Part shown: positions 1 to 6,031 of the stretch, piece after piece
How positions within the stretch are numbered: the stretch's first letter is position 1
How the letters are laid out: each line of letters begins with the position of its first letter
Source: an uncultured Eggerthellaceae bacterium
Lineage (GTDB): Bacteria > Actinomycetota > Coriobacteriia > Coriobacteriales > Eggerthellaceae
Direction of reading: 5' to 3'
Assembly (NCBI GenBank): GCA_934630905.1
Contig: CAKTXN010000083.1
Span: forward strand, 1-7,387
DNA length: 7,387 nt
The notes under the pieces: generated by a model
What the model saw: the letters and a program-made list of their open reading frames with translations, nothing else
What the model was told of the DNA's origin: nothing
Database searches by the model: none
Made by a program: the position numbers and the translations under genes

Positions 1-73
1 CCCAGCTGTTGTGCCGCTTCTTCTCATCGGCCCCCGCCCCAGAACCGAACAACATGTCGAAGAACAATCCCAT
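1..73 (-). CDS. 5' end of an unidentified protein (partial)
   Basis: The window cuts this minus-strand gene after 24 codons, so the product cannot be identified. The visible N-terminus begins MGLFFDMLFGSG and continues with a charged stretch containing DEKKR. It is not an obvious signal peptide. The ATG at 71-73 is chosen because a GGAGG ribosome binding site lies 5 to 6 bases upstream (plus-strand CCTCC near 78-83). An in-frame ATG 12 codons further upstream (107-109) has no such site. A TAAAAT -10-like box lies on the minus strand at 125-130 but has no convincing -35. The gene points away from the EamA gene at 505, so the two transcription units are divergent. Confidence 0.5.
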   Translation of the reverse strand, partial: MGLFFDMLFGSGAGADEKKRHNSW

Positions 74-326
74 ACCACCCTCCAGACGTATTTCGTTTCT
101 TTTCGCCATGATTCTGATTGCTTTATTTTAGCATCTCGAACCAGGACGGGTATGTGCGTTGGTGAATGCCCCAAGCTGCAGGCAGTTCTCCCGGTTTTCT
201 CGGGGAGACAGCCTTTACTCTCAAGCAAGGCCTTATTCCGATGTCCCTATACTCCTCTATTGCTACTGGGGGATCATGCAAGGGTCGTCGACAACACCGA
301 ACGCCACATTTCCGCAAACTTCTCTG
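74..326. other. Divergent intergenic region, no gene seen
   Basis: This lies between the start of the minus-strand partial gene and the promoter of the EamA gene. Several frames are open across it, one of them over 150 codons on the plus strand. None has a ribosome binding site, a recognisable protein character, or a start that fits the promoter and terminator found just downstream. A short inverted repeat (TCTCCC paired with GGGAGA, near 186-207) has no T-run and is not a terminator. I see nothing else I can support. Confidence 0.5.
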
Positions 327-355
327 TTGACGAGACCTCCCGCTTTCCCTATACT
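327..355 (+). promoter_or_regulatory. Sigma-70-type promoter for the EamA leader
   Basis: TTGACG at 327-332 and TATACT at 350-355 are separated by exactly 17 bases, a near-consensus housekeeping promoter. Transcription should begin around 361-365. That gives a 5' leader of about 140 bases before the EamA start codon at 505, with an intrinsic terminator inside it. The transcription start has not been measured; the assignment is from sequence only. Confidence 0.7.
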
Positions 356-361
356 TCCCGT

Positions 362-443
362 CGCATAAAAATTGCCGTGGACTTTTCCGGGCGAAAGTCA
401 TCTTTTTGCCACGGCCCCATTAGCGGGGCAGTGGTTTTTCTTT
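362..443 (+). ncRNA. Candidate attenuator or riboswitch-like leader RNA
   Basis: This is the predicted transcript from the promoter to the end of the terminator T-run, about 82 bases. GCCGTGG (374-380) can pair with CCACGGC (409-415). Nested inside is a small hairpin, ACTTT (381-385) with AAAGT (394-398). CCACGGC also forms the left side of the terminator stem that follows, so the two folds exclude each other. That is the usual logic of a transcription attenuator, in which an upstream pairing blocks the terminator and lets the downstream gene be read. I do not recognise a known riboswitch class or T-box signature. It could instead be a free-standing small RNA ended by that terminator. Confidence 0.45.
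409..443 (+). terminator. Intrinsic terminator in the EamA leader
   Basis: CCAC (409-412) pairs with GTGG (431-434), and GCCCC (414-418) pairs with GGGGC (425-429). There is one G/A mismatch between them and a six-base ATTAGC loop. The stem is followed directly by TTTTTCTTT (435-443). The T-run is only on the plus-strand side, so it stops plus-strand transcription entering the EamA gene. It lies 61 bases upstream of the start codon, so it controls this gene rather than ending a neighbouring one. Confidence 0.7.
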
Positions 444-504
444 ACCTAATCAGCTATGAGTGCTCCGTTGCTATGTCGTTAGACAGTAAAAAAGGAGCAT
501 GTTC

Positions 505-1224
505 ATGAAACAGGAGAATCAAGTACAAGTAATTGCCGCCGCGCAGGTGTTTATTGGCGGTGCCTGCTACGGCGCCAATGCAACTATGTTCAAAACGGCA
601 TTCGCCCAGGGTTTCACCTGGCCCCAGGTAGTTGCGTGTCAGATGTGGTTTGCGGCGGCATTGTTTGCCCTTGCTGTTGTTGTTCGCAGAGCCCAAGGAA
701 ACCTTTGGGTGAAACTCGGGACAAAAACGCTACTTAAACTTGCAGGGCTTGGGTGTCTCACCTGCACTACGAGCATCCTTTACTGCTTTGCTATGTCACG
801 CCTGCCTGTTGCCGTAGCTATCACCCTGCTTTTCCAATTCACTTGGATTGGCCTCGTTATTCAGGTGATTATCACGCGCAGACCGCCGCGTCTGGGTGAA
901 GTTGCTGCTGCGTTGATGATTCTTGCGGGTACGGTGCTTGCAAGCGGCGTGTATCGAACGGGCATTGCCGGCTACGATCCCATTGGCATTGTCTGCACCC
1001 TTCTGTCTGCCGTGAGTTGCGCGTTGTTTCTTACCTTGTCGGGCAAAGTGTCAGCTCCGTGCCACTCTACTCAAAGAGGGTTTTTGATAAGCCTGGGTGC
1101 CTGCGCGATGTTGATGACAATTTGCCCCGGGTTTCTGCTTTCAGGTGCGGCAACGATACAAGGAATCGCTCCGTTCGGACTGGTAACGGGATTTTTCGGC
1201 ATGATGCTCCCCGTTATTCTGTTT
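505..1224 (+). pseudogene. EamA/DMT-family transporter, 5' part, split by IS
   Basis: This encodes the first 240 residues of a drug/metabolite-superfamily inner-membrane transporter. These proteins usually have ten helices in two EamA repeats, and the substrate cannot be told from sequence. The first EamA repeat spans about residues 10-147 and includes the typical PVAVAITLLFQF segment near 101-112. The second starts near 155 and is broken at residue 240. ATG 505 is preferred because AAGGAG (492-497) lies 7 bases upstream; the in-frame ATG at 499 sits only one base after the same site. The frame runs on into the IS and stops at 1432-1434, adding 69 foreign residues. The truncated product lacks the last helices and is unlikely to work. 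Expression is probably set by the leader with its terminator at 409-443. Confidence 0.85.
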
Positions 1225-1226
1225 CA

Positions 1227-1248
1227 TATGCCCCGCACCCATGTCAAG
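1227..1248 (+). repeat. IS subterminal inverted repeat, transposase 3' side
   Basis: These 22 bases are an exact inverted copy of 2837-2858. Only two IS bases lie outside this copy, against six outside the other. Unequal short tails beyond the repeats are a known feature of IS1111-group elements. Read outward on the minus strand, the repeat contains TTGACA, a perfect -35 hexamer. Confidence 0.9.
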
Positions 1249-1542
1249 AGACAAAAGTTGACCATGCCTCCCTCCCGTCGAAGGGAGGCATGGCCTTGTA
1301 TCATCAATACGCGTTGCTGCTCGGAGAAGTCTCCGTTGAAGACGCTTGCGTTGCAGCACTTTCAGATCCGTGGACACCGTCCAAAACGGCCCACACTTCG
1401 CATTGTTCGGCATGAGGATTATCGCTTGAGATGACTCTGTAGGCGCACGCGCCGGTATTGCACCGGTGTGCAAATAGAATTCGCGAACTCCTCGACGCTC
1501 TCGAACCAGCAGCGCGGTCGATGTCTATGGAGAAAAGCGGCC
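1249..1542 (-). ncRNA. Non-coding end of the IS, candidate bridge RNA region
   Basis: This stretch between the transposase stop and the inverted repeat has no credible gene. In IS1111-group elements the bridge RNA that guides the recombinase to donor and target DNA lies downstream of the transposase, as here. Supporting structures are a 12-bp stem at 1262-1293, a nested hairpin CGGAG/CTCCG at 1322-1335 enclosed by TGCTGC/GCAGCA (1315-1320 and 1353-1358), and CCGGT/ACCGG (1452-1456 and 1462-1466) enclosed by GCAC/GTGC (1445-1448 and 1468-1471). I could not identify the target-pairing and donor-pairing guide segments by eye, so the exact RNA ends and loops are unknown. Confidence 0.55.
1262..1293 (-). 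terminator. 12-bp hairpin near the IS end, possible terminator
   Basis: CCATGCCTCCCT (1262-1273) and AGGGAGGCATGG (1282-1293) pair perfectly around an eight-base loop. On the minus strand the stem is followed after four bases by CTTTTGTC, a short T-rich tail. It could end the transposase or bridge RNA transcript, or shield the element from outside transcription. The weak tail keeps confidence moderate. Confidence 0.45.
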
Positions 1543-2706
1543 TTACGCCTGCCCGGACAACTCTCGCTGCACCATGCGGCCAATAATCCACATGTCGCGA
1601 ACGGCTTCGCTTGCCACGGCGACCTTGGCAACGTTCGGGTGCTTGCCTTTGGAAAGGAGATCTCTGTACCGGGTTCTGTTGCGCGCGTTGCACTTGTATG
1701 CTTCCGCCTCGACTTGCTGCGAGACGGTTTGGCCCCGTTTGAGTTGCTTCCTATTCGTGCGCGCCGCGCCGATTCCGCACATGCCCTCCATGATTATCAG
1801 GCGGCAGAGCGAATCGCCCGCTTTGGTTATCCTGCGGCTGCCTTTGTCCTTCCTGTCGCTCTCCTTGCGCTGGGGCGTCAAGCCGTAGTACGCCGACACC
1901 GAGCGCCCGTTGGCGAATCGCTCGAAGTCCCCCATTGACGCCACGAAGGTTATGGCCGAGATCGAATCGATTCCAAGCAGCCGGGAGATGGCGTCCACAT
2001 AGGGCTTGATGTCGGGTTTCTCGCATTCTGCCAGGCATGCCCTCTTCAGGCCCTTCGCCCTTTCGATATCCTCGAGGGCATTCCGCAGGTACCCGTCGAG
2101 GGTGTACTTTGCGATCTGGTCGTCGAATCTCGCCTTCCCGACCCAGGCTACATACTCCGGCGTCCACGTTGTTTTGATCTTTCCCGTCGGGGTCTTCTCG
2201 TTCCATATGTAGCCATATCGCGTCAGCAGGCTCGATACCAGCTGCTTCGACCTTTTCGCGGCCTTTGCCGCATCATGCCTCGCGCGCGTCAGGTCGCGCA
2301 GCGCCTCGTGCCTGGGCGAGGGGACGTAGACGGTTTTGGCCTTCCCGTCGATCTTAGCGATCTCCGATAGAAGCCTTCTCGCGTCGCGCCTGTCGTCCTT
2401 GAGGTACTTGTCCTCCGGGCTTCTGGGGATGCTCGATACGGCGATCATATCGCAAGAGCATCCCAGGGCCTTGAAGTCGCGTTGGAGCTGAAACCCGCAC
2501 GGGCCGGACTCGTATGCGAAATAAATCGGTTCCGCAAGCCACGATTTGGCCCATTCGGCGACCTGGTCGGCCTTCGGCGCATTCGCGAATCTCCTTGTGC
2601 GCACCTCGGATGTTACAAGGTCGACGGCATGCGCGGTTATGGACCTGGAGTGTACGTCCATGGCCACATATGAGGCGTACTCGGAATGCATGGTATACTG
2701 CGTCAT
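1543..2706 (-). CDS. IS110-family (IS1111 group) DEDD transposase
   Basis: A recombinase of 387 residues, within the family's usual length. The N-terminal RuvC-like domain shows the DEDD acidic residues D17 (in VAMDVHS), E66 (in FAYESGP), and D105 and D108 (in KDDRRDARR). The C-terminal Transposase_20-type region spans about 237-310. It has a helix-hairpin-helix-like LLGIDSISAITFVASMGDF and the AYYGLTPQRKESD segment, where S283 is a plausible catalytic serine; I have not aligned it. The family uses the RuvC-like and serine sites with a bridge RNA to cut and paste without a target duplication. The start is well supported: AAGGAG lies six bases before the ATG. The frame has no interruption, so the protein is probably functional. 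It is read opposite to the interrupted EamA gene. Confidence 0.93.
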   Translation of the reverse strand: MTQYTMHSEYASYVAMDVHSRSITAHAVDLVTSEVRTRRFANAPKADQVAEWAKSWLAEPIYFAYESGPCGFQLQRDFKALGCSCDMIAVSSIPRSPEDKYLKDDRRDARRLLSEIAKIDGKAKTVYVPSPRHEALRDLTRARHDAAKAAKRSKQLVSSLLTRYGYIWNEKTPTGKIKTTWTPEYVAWVGKARFDDQIAKYTLDGYLRNALEDIERAKGLKRACLAECEKPDIKPYVDAISRLLGIDSISAITFVASMGDFERFANGRSVSAYYGLTPQRKESDRKDKGSRRITKAGDSLCRLIIMEGMCGIGAARTNRKQLKRGQTVSQQVEAEAYKCNARNRTRYRDLLSKGKHPNVAKVAVASEAVRDMWIIGRMVQRELSGQA

Positions 2707-2836
2707 TGCAAGCTCCTTTCGCAGTGTGCGGTGTGGTTGATGGCTGCTGTCTGTCTTGGTGAGACGTTCGCAAGCATATCAAGCCTAGCCCGCGGCGTCG
2801 ACTGCAGGGAGCTTTCCTATTTAAAGCCCCGATTCA

Positions 2837-2858
2837 CTTGACATGGGTGCGGGGCATA
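2837..2858 (-). repeat. IS subterminal inverted repeat, transposase 5' side
   Basis: An exact inverted copy of 1227-1248, beginning CTTGACATGGGTGCGGGG on the plus strand. Six IS bases (2859-2864) lie between it and the resumed EamA sequence. The plus strand contains TTGACA facing out toward the EamA 3' part, but no good -10 lies 17 bases further on. About 130 bases separate this repeat from the transposase start codon. Confidence 0.9.
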
Positions 2859-2864
2859 GTGTCT

Positions 2865-3119
2865 GGATTGGGGTCTCCGCACCTGCCGGCGGGCGTATCT
2901 ACCGTTATGGCTGCCTCTGAGTTGCCCGCTGGTCTGCTGATTTCCATGATTGCTCTGGGCGAGGCAATAGGACCGGTGCAGTGGGCAGGGGTTGCTGTCA
3001 TTCTTGCCGGTGTGGTAATTTCCCAAGCAGGAAACCTGGCATCCGCGAAAGAAGCCAGGTCCGCACGCATGCAAGAAAAGCTGCAGGAAAAACCCTTCTC
3101 GGCAGCTAGTACGCAATAG
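2865..3119 (+). pseudogene. EamA/DMT-family transporter, 3' part, split by IS
   Basis: This encodes the last 84 residues of the same transporter: the end of the second EamA repeat (VSTVMAASELPAGLLISM, then a final hydrophobic helix with AGVAVILAGVVISQAG) and a charged tail ending in SAASTQ. Joined to base 1224 it gives LPVILFGLGSPHLPAG across the junction. That matches the family pattern P-V-x-L-F-x-x-G-x-P-x-x-x-A-G, so nothing appears to have been lost. The full protein would be 324 residues. Alone, the fragment has no start of its own. The only upstream start-like codon (TTG at 2838) lies in the IS repeat and lacks a ribosome binding site. Confidence 0.85.
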
Positions 3120-3165
3120 TTCAAAGGCTACCTCTAGGTGAACGCCGCTTGGGTATAGCTGCGCT

Positions 3166-3732
3166 TTACGCATTCGGAACTTTTATTTGAACAATATCTC
3201 CTACGTTGGTGTTCCGGTAGGTTTCTTTGTCCAGATACCAGGTGCTTTGATAGTTCGTTGTGGTGTCTTGTCCTTCAATGGGATAAAACTGAATAGACTC
3301 CGGACCCGTTGTGGCGGAGGTCGAGTAATGCGTTTCAACGTCGTTTATCTTGTCAACGCGAATTTCAACGTAGGTTTTTAGTGCTGCCGGCTTTCGGTTG
3401 AGCCGGTATAGCAATTCCGAAATCACGCAACATGCAGCGAAGAAAACCGAGGCAATGCAGGAAACGAAATGATACGGTTCAAAATCGCATGCCGCGGCAA
3501 CAATCAAGCATCCAGCGAAAGCAATCAGAAAAGCGATCCTTCGTGGACGAGCCTTTTTCTCGTATTGGTCCAGTTGAGTCGCTAATTCCTCATCGGTATA
3601 TGTTTTGATTGACGTATTTTCTTTGTCCGCCTGAGTAAAAATGATCCTGTTGCCTTCTCGTATCATGTCATCATCTTTTTCGGATTTTGCGTTCAGCCAC
3701 TCCAAGTATCCTTGCAATGTAAAGCTGCACAT
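3166..3732 (-). CDS. Unidentified two-helix membrane protein
   Basis: I do not recognise this protein of about 188 residues. Residues 1-60 are polar and acidic, with SEKDDD and TYTDEELATQLDQYEKK. Two close hydrophobic helices follow at about 66-84 (IAFLIAFAGCLIVAAA) and 88-109 (HFVSCIASVFFAACCVISEL). The C-terminal 75 residues look beta-rich (TYVEIRVDKIND, then STWYLDKETYRNTNVGDIVQIKV). That ending resembles small beta domains after helix pairs, as in DUF3592-like proteins, but this is only a resemblance. The start is uncertain: ATG 3732 is preferred over TTG 3744, neither has a clear ribosome binding site, and an ATG 22 codons inside is possible. It converges with the EamA gene, 46 bases apart, with no clear terminator between them. 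Confidence 0.65.
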   Translation of the reverse strand: MCSFTLQGYLEWLNAKSEKDDDMIREGNRIIFTQADKENTSIKTYTDEELATQLDQYEKKARPRRIAFLIAFAGCLIVAAACDFEPYHFVSCIASVFFAACCVISELLYRLNRKPAALKTYVEIRVDKINDVETHYSTSATTGPESIQFYPIEGQDTTTNYQSTWYLDKETYRNTNVGDIVQIKVPNA

Positions 3733-4014
3733 TGTTTTACGCAATAGCAGGACATTCTTTGAATTGGAGTAAATTGCAATTTTACTGTATAACCCTATAT
3801 TTTATTATTCTATCGCGAACGGGATTGGATGCGCAATGTTCCTTTGTATGCGATAAGTAACAGGGGGTTGTGGGGGTAAAGCGGCGCGTTCCGGCATGCC
3901 CTGCCATTAACACGCCCTAGTGATGATGCGCGCATAAAATGGAACAAGCCTCCGTCCCCTGTTCCATATTAATGCCGCTTAACGCGCATATCCGCTCCTC
4001 TTACTGGAGATTAT
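3733..4014. other. Intergenic region between divergent genes
   Basis: This holds the upstream regions of the minus-strand membrane protein and the plus-strand 26-codon gene. The first 80 bases are AT-rich and contain a perfect 12-bp palindrome, AAATTGCAATTT (3771-3782), beside the likely promoter of the minus-strand gene. Bases 3840-3930 are G-rich then GC-rich with no feature I can support. An inverted repeat at 3939-3967 is listed separately. Confidence 0.5.
3939..3967. promoter_or_regulatory. Operator-like inverted repeat upstream of small gene
   Basis: ATGGAACA (3939-3946) and TGTTCCAT (3960-3967) are perfect 8-bp inverted copies 13 bases apart. A -10-like TAAAAT (3935-3940) overlaps the left arm, which suits a dimeric regulator near a promoter, although no good -35 is placed 17 bases before it. 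It could also be a hairpin in the leader. There is no T-run after it, so it is not a terminator. The small gene starts 48 bases downstream. Confidence 0.4.
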
Positions 4015-4095
4015 ATGGACTGCGAAGGTGGTTGCCTTAAAAGCGTTTACTATGGGCACTCTCTTACGGCAAGGCTTGCTGTGCAATCCGACTGA
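4015..4095 (+). CDS. 26-residue small protein of unknown function
   Basis: A short gene supported by its surroundings. GGAG (4006-4009) lies five bases before the ATG, and a strong intrinsic terminator starts eight bases after the TGA. The peptide begins MDCEGGCLKSVYYGHS and ends RLAVQSD, with two cysteines (3 and 7) spaced CxxxC and no membrane helix. I do not recognise a family. It could be a small functional protein, a modified-peptide precursor, or a leader peptide for sulP, which starts 220 bases further on. Against a classical attenuator leader, it lacks a run of one regulatory codon. No enzyme for peptide modification or export lies in the window. Confidence 0.5.
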   Translation: MDCEGGCLKSVYYGHSLTARLAVQSD

Positions 4096-4103
4096 ATAAC
4101 GTA

Positions 4104-4140
4104 CTCCACCTAGGGAAGCTCCCTGGGCGGAGCTTTATTG
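4104..4140 (+). terminator. Strong intrinsic terminator after the small gene
   Basis: Bases 4104-4116 pair with 4120-4132 as a 13-bp stem with one A/C mismatch and one T/G wobble. The core is AGGGA-AGC-TCCCT, and the tail is CTTTATTGTCTTT (4133 onward). The T-rich tail lies only on the plus-strand side. It ends the 26-codon transcription unit. As it also lies between that unit and sulP, it could attenuate read-through into sulP. Confidence 0.7.
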
Positions 4141-4315
4141 TCTTTGCTGGCTTTGCGGTGCCTCATACGCAAATGCGTTTTGGCGGAACCCGCGAAGAGA
4201 ACGAACGCCCTGTGCGTGGGCGCGTTCCGCCGCCATTGCTCAGCGCGCTTAGGCAAAACTCAGCTGTGTCGCAAGAGTTATAAGAAAACAGCCACCGCAA
4301 CACGAATTGAAGACT
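4141..4315 (+). promoter_or_regulatory. sulP upstream region with large inverted repeats
   Basis: ACGCA-AA-TGCGT (4167-4178) is an operator-sized palindrome. GGCGGAAC (4182-4189) pairs with GTTCCGCC (4224-4231), and between them GAACG-(CG)-CCC style pairing with GGGCGCGTTC makes an inner hairpin competing for the right arm. No T-run follows, so this is not a terminator. It may be a structured leader or regulator site. A TATAAG box (4279-4284) could be the sulP -10, but I see no matching -35. Confidence 0.4.
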
Positions 4316-6001
4316 ATGCAGCACGATAAAATTAAACCTATATTGTTCAGTATCATCAAACACTCAACGAAGGAAGAGCTGTGCAAACAGATACCGAAAG
4401 ATATTGTTTCGGGCGTTGTTGTGGCTGTTGTGGCGCTGCCGCTTTCCATTGCGCTTGCTATTGCGTCGAGCATAGGTCCTGAACAGGGCCTCTATACAGC
4501 TATTGTGGCGGGCTTTCTTATCGCGCTGTTCGGGGGAAGCCGCGTGCAGATATCCGGCCCCACTGCCGCCTTCGCGACTATTGTGGCGGGCATTGTTGCA
4601 ACCGACGGTTTGGACGGCCTGGTTGCGGCAACTATTATTGCCGGCATCTTACTTATACTCATGGGTTTGCTCAAACTGGGCACGCTTATTCGTTTCGTGC
4701 CCTACACCATTACGACGGGCTTTACTGCCGGCATTGCCGTTACCATCGTCATTGGCCAGATCAAAGATCTGCTTGGCCTTACTTACCCCGCTGGTACAAC
4801 TGCGGTGAGCACTGTTGATAAGCTTTCGACCGTTGCTGTGAACATCGGCACGTTCAACGCGCAAGCGCTGCTTGTTGGCGCAATTTGCCTGGCAATCCTG
4901 ATTCTGTGGCCCAAGGTATCGCGCCGCATTCCCGCATCGCTTGTTGCCGTAATTGCTGGTGCGGCAATGGTGCCCGCATTCGGTCTTGATGTCAATACCA
5001 TCGGCGACCTGTACACCATCAATGCTGGTTTGCCTGCATTGCACCTACCTCAGCTTGACCTGGATTTATTCCGCAATGAGCTGGCAAATGGCATCACGAT
5101 TGCCATCATGGCTGCCATTGAATCGCTGTTGTCATGCGTGGTGGCGGACTCTATGATTTCAAGCCATCACCGCTGCAACATGGAGCTAGTGGCGCAAGGC
5201 GTGGGCAACATCAGCTCGGTGCTGTTCGGCGGCATTCCCGCAACGGGCGCCATCGCGCGCACGGCGGCCAACGTGAAAAGCGGCGGTCGCACTCCCATCG
5301 CCGGCATGGTACACGCCGTGGTGTTGCTTGCCGTGCTGGTATTCCTTATGTCCTATGCTGCGCTCATCCCCATGCCGACTATTGCGGCTATCCTGCTGCA
5401 AGTTGCTTACAACATGTCCGGCTGGCGCAATTTTGCGCATTTGTGCGCCACCGCCTCGCGCGGTGCGGTGGCAACGTTGCTGCTCACCTTCACGTTGACA
5501 ATTGTGTTTGACCTGGTCACCGCTATAGCTGTGGGCATGCTTATCACGGTGGTGCTGTTCATGAAAATGGTCAGCGAAGAAACCGAAGTCAAAGGCTGGA
5601 CGTATTACTGCGACAAAGACTCCGAGGTTACGCACTTGCGCGAGCTGCCGAAAAGCGTGCGCGTGTACGAAATCAACGGACCCATGTTTTTCGGAATGGC
5701 CGACCGTATTTCGGACATCTCGGTAAAAGACTTCACGAAATACCTTATCATTCGAATGCGCGGCGTGCCGTCGCTTGACGCAACCGGCATGAACGCGCTT
5801 GAGAACCTTTATGAGTACTGCAACGAGAACGGCGTGCATCTTATTTTCAGCCATGCAAACGAGCAGCCCATGAGAACCATGCGTCGTGCGGGATTCGTAG
5901 ATTTGGTTGGCGAAGAACATTTTCGCCCCAACATCGACGACGCTATTGCTCACGCGCGCGAGCTGCTTGAGGCAAAGCAGGCCGCCCCGGCGAAACGATA
6001 G
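4316..6001 (+). CDS. sulP: SulP-family anion transporter with STAS domain
   Basis: A membrane protein of 561 residues, normal for bacterial SulP proteins, which move sulfate, bicarbonate or dicarboxylates with protons or sodium. The substrate cannot be set from sequence. The hydrophobic transport domain covers about 28-417. Family marks include GPEQGLYTAIVAGF (54-67), the RVQISGPTAAF segment (76-86), and the long conserved block from ESLLSCVVADSM (269-280) through GVGNISSVLFGGIPATG (295-311) to the RTAANV segment (315-320). The STAS domain lies at about 446-553, with SLDATGMNALE (486-496) as its typical motif. ATG 4316 is preferred; a TTG three codons earlier also lacks a ribosome binding site, and only a weak GAAG precedes the ATG. 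The MBL gene starts 30 bases after the stop, so the two are probably co-transcribed. Confidence 0.93.
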   Translation: MQHDKIKPILFSIIKHSTKEELCKQIPKDIVSGVVVAVVALPLSIALAIASSIGPEQGLYTAIVAGFLIALFGGSRVQISGPTAAFATIVAGIVATDGLDGLVAATIIAGILLILMGLLKLGTLIRFVPYTITTGFTAGIAVTIVIGQIKDLLGLTYPAGTTAVSTVDKLSTVAVNIGTFNAQALLVGAICLAILILWPKVSRRIPASLVAVIAGAAMVPAFGLDVNTIGDLYTINAGLPALHLPQLDLDLFRNELANGITIAIMAAIESLLSCVVADSMISSHHRCNMELVAQGVGNISSVLFGGIPATGAIARTAANVKSGGRTPIAGMVHAVVLLAVLVFLMSYAALIPMPTIAAILLQVAYNMSGWRNFAHLCATASRGAVATLLLTFTLTIVFDLVTAIAVGMLITVVLFMKMVSEETEVKGWTYYCDKDSEVTHLRELPKSVRVYEINGPMFFGMADRISDISVKDFTKYLIIRMRGVPSLDATGMNALENLYEYCNENGVHLIFSHANEQPMRTMRRAGFVDLVGEEHFRPNIDDAIAHARELLEAKQAAPAKR

Positions 6002-6031
6002 CGCGCCTGAGCGCAGAAAGAGGATGCCCCG

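Larger units (their letters stand above)
1225..2864 (-). mobile_element. IS110-family insertion sequence, IS1111 group
   Basis: A complete element of about 1640 bases inserted in the EamA gene. It contains one DEDD transposase gene read on the minus strand, perfect 22-bp inverted repeats just inside its ends, and about 300 non-coding bases downstream of the transposase. Subterminal repeats and a long 3' non-coding end are known traits of the IS1111 group; the IS110 group lacks such repeats and has the long non-coding end upstream. The boundaries come from rejoining the EamA reading frame: base 1224 joins 2865, with one base of ambiguity because T1224 equals T2864. No longer target duplication is seen, as expected for this family. 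If the CT dinucleotides at 1219-1220 and 2863-2864 were the crossover core instead, the boundaries would shift by four bases and the host frame would not rejoin. Confidence 0.88.

Noticed and set aside
186..207. Hairpin TCTCCC/GGGAGA upstream of the EamA promoter
   Set aside because: It is short, has a ten-base loop and no T-run, and lies before the predicted transcription start, so it is not a terminator or part of the leader.
11..508. Long open plus-strand frame of 165 codons at the left end
   Set aside because: It spans the promoter, the terminator and the EamA ribosome binding site, runs opposite to the partial gene at 1-73, has no ribosome binding site and shows no protein character.
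1468..1938. Plus-strand frame antisense to the transposase
   Set aside because: It is a shadow of the transposase coding frame, with low-complexity composition and no start signal.
2838..3119. Frame starting with TTG inside the IS repeat and running into the EamA 3' part
   Set aside because: The TTG is part of TTGACA in the inverted repeat and has no ribosome binding site. The real content is the EamA C-terminus, annotated from 2865.
5186..5953. 255-codon minus-strand frame within sulP
   Set aside because: It is the antisense of a well-supported SulP gene, rich in His, Arg and Gly as expected for a shadow frame.
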